23,381 nt of DNA from Dehalococcoidia bacterium. GTDB lineage: Bacteria; Chloroflexota; Dehalococcoidia; GIF9; AB-539-J10. Where the stretch lies: positions 1 to 23,381 of the forward strand of contig JAUWHW010000036.1 in assembly GCA_030605665.1 (NCBI GenBank), written 5' to 3'. The notes under the pieces were generated by a model, which saw only the letters and a list, made by a program, of their open reading frames with translations, was not told the origin of the DNA and searched no databases. Of this stretch, positions 1 to 6,941 are shown piece by piece. The first letter of the stretch is position 1, and the number at the start of each line of letters is the position of its first letter. A program made the translations under genes and the position numbers.

Positions 1-1
1 T

Positions 2-349
2 GATTACCGCCCTCTAAGTGTAGCCAGAGACAAGATCAAGAAAGAAGGCATTAGATTGACATTGGAGCTAGAGCGCACTGCAGATATCTTAGGTAGTATA
101 AAAGGAGAGTTCATTAGAGTGGGCTTTGCTGCTGAAAGCAGCAACCTGGTAGAAAACGCTAAACAGAAACTCCAACAAAAGGAACTCGACCTCATCGTAG
201 CCAATAACATCAGCAGCTTTGGTGCCGACAATAATCAGGTAACCATAATTGACCGAGAAGGTAAGATTGATAGCTTGCCCCTCCTACCTAAACGAGAAGT
301 AGCTGATAGGATTTTGGATAAAGTGGCGAAGCTTCTAAGTCGGCCTTAA
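2..349 (+). CDS. coaBC: CoaBC C-terminal part (phosphopantothenate-cysteine ligase domain), 5' truncated by window edge
   Basis: The frame is open from base 2 and ends at TAA 347-349. The visible 115 residues begin with DYRP, follow with DKIKKEG and LELERTADIL, then GFAAES, a basic helix, LDLIVANNI and FGADNNQVTIID. These are the conserved blocks of the CoaB half of bifunctional CoaBC. That half ligates cysteine to 4'-phosphopantothenate using CTP, and the CoaC half decarboxylates the product in coenzyme A synthesis in the cytoplasm. The 'KIKKEG' and 'GFAAE' segments are the CTP/phosphopantothenate site region in known CoaB proteins. The decarboxylase half lies outside the window, so its integrity cannot be judged. 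The C-terminus looks complete. Confidence 0.9.
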   Translation, partial: DYRPLSVARDKIKKEGIRLTLELERTADILGSIKGEFIRVGFAAESSNLVENAKQKLQQKELDLIVANNISSFGADNNQVTIIDREGKIDSLPLLPKREVADRILDKVAKLLSRP

Positions 350-387
350 CCTGTCCTTGACAAGATTCATGAGGAAGGAGCAAGTTT

Positions 388-549
388 GTGGCAGAAGCAA
401 CGAGAAAGGAATTGAAAGGAATTCAGTTTCTCCAAGCATTGCAGGAAGCAGCAGGTTCTTGGAAGGATGAGGACCATCCCGAATTAAAGGAAAAGGGGAC
501 TTACCAATGGGTGAGAGACCAGCGAGAAAGCTCAACCCCAAGCAAATAG
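388..549 (+). CDS. Small antitoxin-like protein, 53 aa
   Basis: A GTG start at 388 sits 8 bases behind a clear Shine-Dalgarno stretch (GAGGAAGGAG, 371-380), and the frame runs to TAG at 547-549. The product reads VAEATRKELKGIQFLQALQE, then a 'GSWKDEDHPEL' block and an ending 'YQWVRDQRES'. The W-x-DEDHPEL...VR..R pattern recalls the C-terminal tail of several small type II antitoxins that wrap a toxin partner. That is recognition by pattern only, and I cannot name a family. No toxin gene lies next to it. The next thing downstream is a decayed HicB antitoxin, so this may be a solitary leftover of a toxin-antitoxin cluster inserted between coaBC and valS. It could also be a C-terminal remnant of a longer antitoxin that gained a new start. 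Confidence 0.5.
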   Translation: MAEATRKELKGIQFLQALQEAAGSWKDEDHPELKEKGTYQWVRDQRESSTPSK

Positions 550-590
550 TACCGTCCTAAAATAGCTTAAAATAAAGAATGGGAGTAAAA

Positions 591-762
591 ATGCAGCGAG
601 AGTTCACCAGCGTTATTGAGAAAAGGGGTAACTGATATACTGGTCATGTGGAGGACTTCCAAGTGTGAACACCCAAGAGAAACTTTGAAAGAGGTGAGAG
701 AAAACCTTAAGGAATCTCTCAGCTCGATCATCAAAGCTAATAGAGAGTTAGCGCTTAACTGA
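591..762 (+). pseudogene. hicB: Decayed HicB-type antitoxin (UPF0150 fold) just upstream of valS
   Basis: From ATG 591 the frame reads MQREFTSVIEKRGN, then TGA (633-635) where the family has Trp. After it the same frame continues YTGHVED. A shift then gives PSVNTQ, and a second shift gives RETLKEVRENLKESL, then IIKANRELALN and TGA 760-762. Joined together this matches the HicB/UPF0150 layout: REFT.VIE, a 'YxGxVeelP.v.TQGeTleE..eNlkea' core and a helical tail. One nonsense change (TGG to TGA) and two frameshifts break it. HicB normally neutralises the RNA-cleaving HicA toxin. No hicA is present on either side, so the antitoxin is free to decay. Its last codon ends one base before the valS start. 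Confidence 0.75.
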
Positions 763-763
763 C

Positions 764-3490
764 ATGTCCGAAATCCCTAAAGCTTATGAGCCAGGCAAGA
801 TAGAGGAGAAGTGGTATAACTTCTGGCTTGAGCAAGGCTATTTTACCCCTAAAATAGCCCCCAGCAAGAAACCTTTTGTTGTTATTATGCCGCCACCCAA
901 TGTCACTGGTGAGCTCCATTTGGGGCACGCTTTGACTGATACACTGGAGGACATTATGGTTAGGTGGCACCGGATGAAGGGAGAGCCCACCCTTTGGCTG
1001 CCTGGGGCTGACCACGCTGGCATTGCTACTCAAGTAGTTGTAGAGCAAAAGTTGGCTACACAAGGACTGGCCAGAAATGATATCGGCAGGGAAAAATTCT
1101 TGGAAATAGCTTGGGAATGGGCAAATAAAAGCAGAAGAAATATTAACTATCAGCATCAAATGTTGGGAACTTCGTGTGACTGGACGCGGGACTGTTTTAC
1201 ACTTGATGAAGGTCCAAGTAAGGCGGTACGCACTGCCTTTGTCCGTCTGTATGATAAAGGATTGATTTACCGTGGGGAGAGGATAATAAACTGGTGCCCA
1301 CGCTGCCAAACTGCTCTTTCCGACCTGGAAGTTGAGCATAAGGAGATTACAGGACATCTCTATTACGTCCGTTATTCTCTGGCTGACGGAGAAGGCTTGG
1401 TCACCGTAGCCACTACACGGCCTGAAACATTTTTTGGTGACACCGCTGTGGCGGTAAACCCTAATGATAGGCGCTATAAGGATTTGGTGGGGAAAGAAGT
1501 AATCCTTCCTATCATAAATAAGAAAATCCCCATCATCGCTGATGATGCAGTTGACCTCTCCTTTGGCACTGGGGCATTGAAGATAACTCCAGCTCACGAC
1601 CCCATAGATTTTGAGGTAGGTAGACGGCATAATCTGCCGCTGGTAAATATTATGAACCTTAATGCCACCTTGAATGAGAACGCTGGACCCTATGTAAATT
1701 TGGAACGGTTCGCTTGCCGAGATAGGGTAGTGGCTGACCTAAAAGGCAAAGGACTGCTAGAAAAAATTGAACCTTACCTTCATTCGGTGGGACATTGCAG
1801 CCGTTGTCAAACGATGATTGAACCCAAAGTCAGCCTGCAATGGTTCGTTCACACAAAACCCCTGGCTGAAGCAGCTATTAAAGCTGTTAAAGAAGGCGAT
1901 ATCACTATAATTCCAGAGAGGTTCACCAAAGTATATTTTGACTGGATGGAAAACATCAGGGATTGGTGCATCAGCCGACAACTATGGTGGGGACACCGTA
2001 TTCCAGTATGGTATTGTCAAGACTGTGGCAAATTAACAGCCTCTGTAGATGAGCCTTTAACTTGTGAGCATTGCGGTTCAAGTCGGATTGCCCAGGACCC
2101 CGATGTCCTTGATACCTGGTTTAGCTCAGCGTTGTGGACGCACTCCACATTGGGCTGGCCAGATGATACCGATGACCTTCGTTATTTCTATCCCACCTCA
2201 GTGATGGAAACTGGCTATGACATTCTTTTCTTCTGGGTAGCCAGGATGATTATGATGGGATTGGAAGACACCAGTCAAATCCCTTTCCACGCTGTTTACC
2301 TCCATGGATTGCTTCGAGATGAGAATGGCGAGAAGATGAGCAAGCTGCGAGGGAATGTCATTAATCCTGTTGAAGCTATAAGTGAATACGGCGTTGATGC
2401 CCTTCGCTTCGCTCTGACCATCGGTAGTTCTCCTGGGAACGATATAAACCTTGGCGAAGGCAGGCTGAAGGCCAGTCGCAATTTCGCCAATAAATTATGG
2501 AATGCCACCAGATTCATCATCCAGAGCATGGATGCCGAAGCACTAAAAGGGCGAGCGTTACAAGTAGATGTCAATGCGATAAACCGAAGCCCTGAGTGTA
2601 GCGAAGGGGAAGCGAAGCAAATTCCAAGATCACAAAAAATGGAAGACCGCTGGATTTGCAGCCGGCTAAACCAGCTTATCAGCAGTGTTAGCAGACTGAT
2701 GGAAGATTCCCAATTTGGCGAAGTAGAGCAGCAAATCTACGATTTCACCTGGTCAGAATTCTGTGATTGGTATGTTGAAATTGCCAAGATACGTCTTCGC
2801 AACCAATCAACCCCCTCACCTTTACCTTTCTTAGTGAATACTTTAGAAATATCGCTTCGCCTCCTGCACCCTTTCATGCCTTTCATCACCGAAGAGCTGT
2901 GGCAGAGTTTAAAGATGAGATTGCTTCGCTCTGCTCGCAATGACAATTCAAAGATGCCAGCTTCCATAATGATAGCTCCATATCCTATTGCTGATAATAA
3001 ATCCATTGATCCTGAAGCAGAACAGGCTATGGACGCGGTGATAGAGATTGTTCGCTCTATCCGTAATGCTCGCTCTCAATATAGAGTAGCGCCCTCTAAA
3101 TGGATTGAGGCTCAGATCTATGCTGATGAGCTCTTACCTTGTATTACCTCTCAAGCTAAGGTTATAGAAATTTTAGGACGCGTTCATCCCCTCACCATTT
3201 TGGCTCGAGAGAAAAGGAAAGCTGAGGAAGAAGCCCTGGTCGTGGTATTGAAAGGGGCTGAACTGGTTTTACCATGGGCAGGTATGATAGATCGACTTGC
3301 TGAAAAGAAGAGGCTAATAAAGGAAAAGGAAATAACCCAAGCCAGGATTGCCCAACTTGATGCAAGGTTGAGGGATAATGCTTTTCTAACCAAAGCACCG
3401 CCACATATTATTGAAAAGGAAAAAGAGAAACTTCGCCTTGTTGAAGATAAACTGAAAAGATTAAAGTTGGAATTATTCCAGCTCCACTGA
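764..3490 (+). CDS. valS: Valyl-tRNA synthetase with two in-frame repeat insertions
   Basis: This cytoplasmic class I synthetase charges tRNA-Val and edits mischarged Thr. The 908 aa match the usual length. Visible landmarks are PPPNVTGELHLGH (residues 45-55, HIGH motif), an editing domain with TTRPETFFGDTAVAVNP, several CxxC zinc-type pairs (WCPRC, HCSRC, WYCQDC, CEHC), DVLDTWFSSALW, and a KMSKLRGN catalytic loop near 524-531 (KMSKS with Leu in the last position). A C-terminal coiled coil ends the protein. Residues 603-619 are encoded by a 51-bp repeat that also occurs in secA, and residues 720-727 (LLRSARND) by a 24-bp form. Both keep the frame. No strong ribosome site precedes ATG 764; the HicB remnant ends right before it. 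The 3' end overlaps the convergent gene by 18 bases. Confidence 0.97.
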   Translation: MSEIPKAYEPGKIEEKWYNFWLEQGYFTPKIAPSKKPFVVIMPPPNVTGELHLGHALTDTLEDIMVRWHRMKGEPTLWLPGADHAGIATQVVVEQKLATQGLARNDIGREKFLEIAWEWANKSRRNINYQHQMLGTSCDWTRDCFTLDEGPSKAVRTAFVRLYDKGLIYRGERIINWCPRCQTALSDLEVEHKEITGHLYYVRYSLADGEGLVTVATTRPETFFGDTAVAVNPNDRRYKDLVGKEVILPIINKKIPIIADDAVDLSFGTGALKITPAHDPIDFEVGRRHNLPLVNIMNLNATLNENAGPYVNLERFACRDRVVADLKGKGLLEKIEPYLHSVGHCSRCQTMIEPKVSLQWFVHTKPLAEAAIKAVKEGDITIIPERFTKVYFDWMENIRDWCISRQLWWGHRIPVWYCQDCGKLTASVDEPLTCEHCGSSRIAQDPDVLDTWFSSALWTHSTLGWPDDTDDLRYFYPTSVMETGYDILFFWVARMIMMGLEDTSQIPFHAVYLHGLLRDENGEKMSKLRGNVINPVEAISEYGVDALRFALTIGSSPGNDINLGEGRLKASRNFANKLWNATRFIIQSMDAEALKGRALQVDVNAINRSPECSEGEAKQIPRSQKMEDRWICSRLNQLISSVSRLMEDSQFGEVEQQIYDFTWSEFCDWYVEIAKIRLRNQSTPSPLPFLVNTLEISLRLLHPFMPFITEELWQSLKMRLLRSARNDNSKMPASIMIAPYPIADNKSIDPEAEQAMDAVIEIVRSIRNARSQYRVAPSKWIEAQIYADELLPCITSQAKVIEILGRVHPLTILAREKRKAEEEALVVVLKGAELVLPWAGMIDRLAEKKRLIKEKEITQARIAQLDARLRDNAFLTKAPPHIIEKEKEKLRLVEDKLKRLKLELFQLH
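2570..2620 (+). repeat. 51-bp interspersed element, in-frame copy inside valS
   Basis: This begins GTCAATGCGATAAACCGAAG and ends GAAGCGAAGCAA. It aligns without gaps to 10170-10220 read on the opposite strand, differing at about six positions. It fills exactly 17 codons of valS (603-619), starting on a codon boundary, and gives VNAINRSPECSEGEAKQ. The ends match those of the 24-bp form in the same gene (TTGCTTCGCT and CGCAATGAC), so the two are long and short versions of one element. The position is in the linker after the catalytic core, before the anticodon-binding domain, where an insertion should be tolerated. Confidence 0.8.
2921..2944 (+). repeat. 24-bp short form of the interspersed element, in-frame in valS
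   Basis: The sequence starts TTGCTTCGCTCTGCTCGCAA and ends TGAC. Its twin at 9705-9728 differs by only about three bases. It starts on codon 720 and encodes LLRSARND in the anticodon-binding region of ValS. It is in the opposite orientation to the 51-bp copy in the same gene. The outer ends ATTGC and GCAAT pair as a weak hairpin. Confidence 0.75.
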
Positions 3491-4171
3491 GAAATAGCTG
3501 CGGCTTTTTAGCCCCATATAACGGTGTAGCTTCACCAGAGCCTTCTTGGTATCACTGGCAACGCGGGATTTATCACATCTCTTTAGTCGCTGCTTAAATA
3601 ACCAGTAGGTAAATTCCTTAACTTCTCCTATGGTCATGGATTTGCGTCTAGTATAACCCCTCTCTTTTCTAAAGAGACTCACTAACTCTGCTTGAGTAGC
3701 ACCGTAGATGTGTTGATAAGCCTCATCAACTGTACCGTCATCCTCATTTAAGCCCGAAGCTCTCTTTCTTTTGCGCAACTCTTCAGTTACAGCCAAAATC
3801 AAAATCTCTTCCACAAGGACACCATAAAGGTAATTAAGATAAGCTTGATATTTGGCATTGCCAATCAATCCTTTAAATTCATCTTTAGTCAATTTTATTG
3901 GTGCTTGGTCGAAGAAAAGGAGGTCAATTAATTCTTTCTCCGGGATAAGTCCGTCAACCTCTTCACATAATCTCTCCTCCAGAGCTAGCCAATCAAAAGC
4001 TTCATTGTCAATAAGGTAACAGTAGTGTCGTCTGTTGTAATCCTCCTCAGGACTAGTCCACAACTTGATAGCTTCGAGTAAGGCTAGATACCAATGCTTA
4101 CCAGCGGCAATAGCCTCCTTTAGATGTTGAATTGCCTGGATATCGCCTGCACAAGTCGACACTGTCTCCAT
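3473..4171 (-). CDS. Hypothetical protein, 232 aa
   Basis: I do not recognise a family. The protein is soluble and rich in charged and aromatic residues, with no signal peptide or membrane segment. Blocks that look conserved are 'EAIKLWTSPEEDYN', 'YLIDNEAFDWLALEERL' and, near the C-terminus, 'GYTRRKSMTIGEVKEFTYWL' followed by a basic helix. The ATG at 4171 follows AGGAGC and GAGGAG stretches, the second very close to the start. It lies 32 bases downstream of the HAD phosphatase gene on the same strand and is probably the last gene of the small-protein/polX/HAD set. Its 3' end overlaps the valS 3' end by 18 bases in a convergent arrangement, with no obvious terminator between them. It is likely a lineage-specific conserved gene. 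Confidence 0.75.
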   Translation of the reverse strand: METVSTCAGDIQAIQHLKEAIAAGKHWYLALLEAIKLWTSPEEDYNRRHYCYLIDNEAFDWLALEERLCEEVDGLIPEKELIDLLFFDQAPIKLTKDEFKGLIGNAKYQAYLNYLYGVLVEEILILAVTEELRKRKRASGLNEDDGTVDEAYQHIYGATQAELVSLFRKERGYTRRKSMTIGEVKEFTYWLFKQRLKRCDKSRVASDTKKALVKLHRYMGLKSRSYFSVELE

Positions 4172-4203
4172 CTCCTCGATAGCTCCTAAGAACTAATTCT
4201 ATA

Positions 4204-4902
4204 TTATATCTCCGTCCCCGCTCGGGGTAAAATTTGCCAGCCGCTATGCTCAGCAAATTGGCGCAAATTTCTATCGGGATAGGTTGCCACTGGATTGCCC
4301 ACTAGCTTCAACAAAGGGATATCGAAGACGCTATCAGCGTAAGCAAAACTTGATGGGAGGTCTATTTCTAGCTCGTTTCGACTGATAAATTCTCCAAGCA
4401 GTTTAACTTTGTTCCTACCAAAGCACACGGGTTTAATAGTCTTGCCAGTATGTCTGTCATCGCTCACCTCAAGTTTTGTGCCAATTACATTGGGCACACC
4501 TAGTTTCTGCCCCACAATTTCTAAGAGGTTGCTAAGTGCAGCAGAGATAATTATCACCATATGCCCGTTTTGCTTATGTTGGTCTAAAATATCAACGATA
4601 TCGCTGCGTAGTGACCCGACTATATGGTTATCAACTACCCAAAGGGAGGCCTCCGATACTTCCATCGCGCTTGCTCCCCTAAAGATAGCATTTAAATCCT
4701 CTGCCCACTTCACCATGCACTTCTCCTCATTAAGCAATTTGCACTTACACAGTAGCCACAAGGGCAAATGGATGATTAAGAAAGCTGGGATTAAAGGTAT
4801 CCTTTTCTTTTCGTGCTCTATATAGTACTTGCGGAACCCCTTCCAAATATGTGCACTGCATAAAGTGCCATCAAGGTCGAAAATAGCTGCAACTTTGCTC
4901 AT
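4204..4902 (-). CDS. HAD-superfamily hydrolase, subfamily IB (SerB-like phosphatase)
   Basis: The four HAD motifs are all visible in 232 aa: FDLDGT (nucleophile D9, D11), a Ser in IIISAA (S120), Lys in GRNKVK (K165), and AYADSVFDIPLL (D190 and D194). This arrangement, with a helical cap between motifs I and II, is that of the IB group, which includes phosphoserine phosphatase and acyl- or lipid-phosphate phosphatases. A hydrophobic stretch at residues 36-51 lies in the cap and may contact a membrane or a lipid substrate. That makes a lipid-head-group or acyl-phosphate substrate as plausible as phosphoserine. The ATG at 4902 touches the stop of polX with no gap, and AGAGGT sits four bases upstream inside the polX end. 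Translational coupling is therefore likely. Confidence 0.85.
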   Translation of the reverse strand: MSKVAAIFDLDGTLCSAHIWKGFRKYYIEHEKKRIPLIPAFLIIHLPLWLLCKCKLLNEEKCMVKWAEDLNAIFRGASAMEVSEASLWVVDNHIVGSLRSDIVDILDQHKQNGHMVIIISAALSNLLEIVGQKLGVPNVIGTKLEVSDDRHTGKTIKPVCFGRNKVKLLGEFISRNELEIDLPSSFAYADSVFDIPLLKLVGNPVATYPDRNLRQFAEHSGWQILPRAGTEI

Positions 4903-6624
4903 TTACCTCTTACTTAAGAAGGCAAGCACCTGTTCTAGAGGCAAGGTATTTAATATATGCTGGGGCTCACACCAGGCTCGCCGGGCTACACCGACTCCGA
5001 AGCGCATGAAACCTAAATGTGCCACGCTATGAGCATCAGTTTCAATAGCGAGCTTTACTCCTAACTCCCTGGCCCGAAAGGCATGAATATCGTTTAAATC
5101 AAGCCGATCGGGCATAGCATTGATTTCCAGCACCTTATCATTTTTAACCGCTGCTCGAAAGATAGCCTCTAAATCTATGGCTATGGGCTCGCGCTCCCCT
5201 ATGAGACGGCAAGTAGGATGAGCTATAATATCAACATCTGGGTCTTCTATAGCACTTAACACTCTCTGGGTCATTTTTTCCTCGCTCTGATTCATAGCGG
5301 AGTGCACACCGCCGATGACTATGTCCAGCTCGGATAGGATTTCATGCGGTAAATCCAGGTTACCGTCTGCGCGAATATCAACTTCGATGCCGCTGAACAC
5401 ATGGATGCCATATAGCCTCTCGTTAAGTGCTCTGATTTCGGCAACTTGTTTCCTTAGCCTTTCTTCATCGAGCCCATGAGCAATGCCCCGCCCCCCAGAA
5501 TGTTCGGTAATTGCTATATATTGGTAACTCAACTCTTTGGCAGCTAGAGCCATCTCCTCAATAGAATTATGTCCATCGCTCCAATCTGTGTGAACGTGGA
5601 GGTCCCCCTTTATATCGGATAATTCCACCAGCTTTGGCAAGGTTCCTCGCTCAGCTCTTTCCACTTCACCCTGAGCTTCCCTGAGCTCAGGCGGAATATA
5701 TTGGAGCTCAAGCCGATGGTAAAATTCCTCCTCAATGGCAAATTTCTCCAGCTTATCTGTGTCTAAATCAGTGATGCCATACTCACTCAACTTCAATCCT
5801 TGTCTGCGTCCTCTCTCCCTCAGGGAGATATTATGTTGTTTGCTACCAGTAAAATACTGAAGTAAGGAGCCAAAAGAATCATGCTCCACCATGCGTAAGT
5901 CAACTTGTAGTCCCCCAGCCACAATAGCACTTGCCTTTGTTGACCCCTGAGCTAACACCTGTCCTATATGAGGTAAGGTAACAAAGGTGTCTATGACCTC
6001 CTTTGGGTTATCAGCGGTGCCCATAAGGTCAATATCTCCCAAAGTTTCCCTGAAGCGACGCAAACTGCCAGCGTAAGTCAAATTCCTTACCCCGGGAACG
6101 GAGCGAAGGGAGCCCAGGATTTCCTCCACAATGGGCAAAGCTTCCCCAATGGGAATACGCTGGTCTTTACGCCGCAAGGCTTGAATCTGCTGTAGAATAT
6201 TGTTGGCAGTCTTATCGCCAAGGCGGAAAAGCTTAGCTACTCGGCCACCATGTATTGCTTGCTCTAAGGCATCAACTGAACTTACTCCCAGCTCACGGGA
6301 AAGCCTATTAGCCGTCTTGGGACCGATTCCTGGAATAGCTAGGAGATTGGTTATCCCTTCAGGGAATCCAGCCTTGAGATTCTCATAGTAGTCCAGTTTT
6401 CCCGTAGTCACCAGCTCAGTAGTCTTTTTAGCTATTGCCTCACCAACACCGGGGATACTCCTCAGGTCCTCCCCTTCATCAAGCATAATCTTTATTTCCT
6501 TGGGATAATGCTCGATAGCCCGAACTGCCTTCTGGTAAGCACGAATCTTAAAGACATTCTCCCCCTTGAGTTCCAAGAGGTCAGCAATATCACTAAATAC
6601 TTTACTAATAGCTGTGTTTTTCAT
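4903..6624 (-). CDS. polX: PolX-type DNA polymerase with PHP nuclease domain
   Basis: The 573-aa protein has the full bacterial PolX order. Helix-hairpin-helix segments come first (SIPGVGEAIAKK near 56-67, IPGIGPKTANRL near 97-108). The polymerase X palm follows with GSLRR and catalytic Asp197, Asp199 and Asp242. A C-terminal PHP domain starts with DLHVHTDWSD (His343, His345) and continues with TEHSGG, GIEVDI, GGVHSAMNQ, AHPTCR and ETDAHS. The family fills short gaps in base-excision repair, and its PHP part is a metal-dependent 3'-5' exonuclease/AP nuclease. All metal ligands I can check are intact, so both activities should be present. The start overlaps the stop of the upstream 72-aa gene (ATGA), and the HAD gene follows with no gap. 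Confidence 0.93.
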   Translation of the reverse strand: MKNTAISKVFSDIADLLELKGENVFKIRAYQKAVRAIEHYPKEIKIMLDEGEDLRSIPGVGEAIAKKTTELVTTGKLDYYENLKAGFPEGITNLLAIPGIGPKTANRLSRELGVSSVDALEQAIHGGRVAKLFRLGDKTANNILQQIQALRRKDQRIPIGEALPIVEEILGSLRSVPGVRNLTYAGSLRRFRETLGDIDLMGTADNPKEVIDTFVTLPHIGQVLAQGSTKASAIVAGGLQVDLRMVEHDSFGSLLQYFTGSKQHNISLRERGRRQGLKLSEYGITDLDTDKLEKFAIEEEFYHRLELQYIPPELREAQGEVERAERGTLPKLVELSDIKGDLHVHTDWSDGHNSIEEMALAAKELSYQYIAITEHSGGRGIAHGLDEERLRKQVAEIRALNERLYGIHVFSGIEVDIRADGNLDLPHEILSELDIVIGGVHSAMNQSEEKMTQRVLSAIEDPDVDIIAHPTCRLIGEREPIAIDLEAIFRAAVKNDKVLEINAMPDRLDLNDIHAFRARELGVKLAIETDAHSVAHLGFMRFGVGVARRAWCEPQHILNTLPLEQVLAFLSKR

Positions 6625-6839
6625 CTGTTCTTAATCTTTCCCCTTATCCACTCCCAGTCAGGATTGCCATGATTAAAGAAAGACTTGAAGTTATCCTTCA
6701 ACCACTCATAATAGTCATCTTCAACATACTGACAAAAAGCTTCCACAAGCTCTTCCCTCAAAATATCCTTAGGGATTTCCAGTCCCATATCTTTAGATTG
6801 GCAGTCAAGGAATTCTTCAACAACATTTCTATCAAGCAT
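6621..6839 (-). CDS. Small hypothetical protein, 72 aa, coupled to polX
   Basis: I do not recognise this protein. It is acidic and aromatic (EDDYYEWLKDNF, NPDWEWIRGKI), soluble, and lacks cysteine motifs apart from two isolated Cys. The ATG at 6839 is preceded by an AGGGGGC ribosome site. Its TGA stop overlaps the polX start by four bases, which makes it a real gene translated together with polX rather than a chance ORF. It is the first gene of the polX set, so the promoter should lie in 6840-6890. A role with PolX in repair is only guilt by association. Confidence 0.65.
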   Translation of the reverse strand: MLDRNVVEEFLDCQSKDMGLEIPKDILREELVEAFCQYVEDDYYEWLKDNFKSFFNHGNPDWEWIRGKIKNR

Positions 6840-6885
6840 CTTTGCCCCCTGCTTTCATGATCCAGGTACTCAACGGACAATTCGA

Positions 6886-6941
6886 ACGGGGACCGTGGGA
6901 TTGAACCCACATGGTCGACCTTAAAGACCGCCATCCCGCCA
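6886..6941 (-). pseudogene. tRNA 3'-half remnant, possible attachment site
   Basis: Read on the minus strand the segment shows GGCGGTCTTTAAGGTCGACC (anticodon-arm-like), then GTGGGTTCAATCCCAC (T-arm-like) and GGTCCCCG as an acceptor end. The T-loop reads TTCAAT between GTGGG and CCCAC, one base short of the usual seven. No D-arm or matching 5' acceptor strand (CGGGGAC) precedes it. It is therefore a fragment, not a working tRNA, and I cannot assign an amino acid. Its 5' side touches the stop codon of the RelA/SpoT gene. A 3'-half tRNA copy at the edge of a foreign cassette is what tRNA-directed integration leaves behind. No integrase is visible. Confidence 0.55.

Noticed and set aside
755..1630. 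Long minus-strand ORF of 291 codons opposite valS
   Set aside because: It lies wholly within valS coding sequence, has no ribosome site and no recognisable domain, and its composition fits antisense of a conserved gene.
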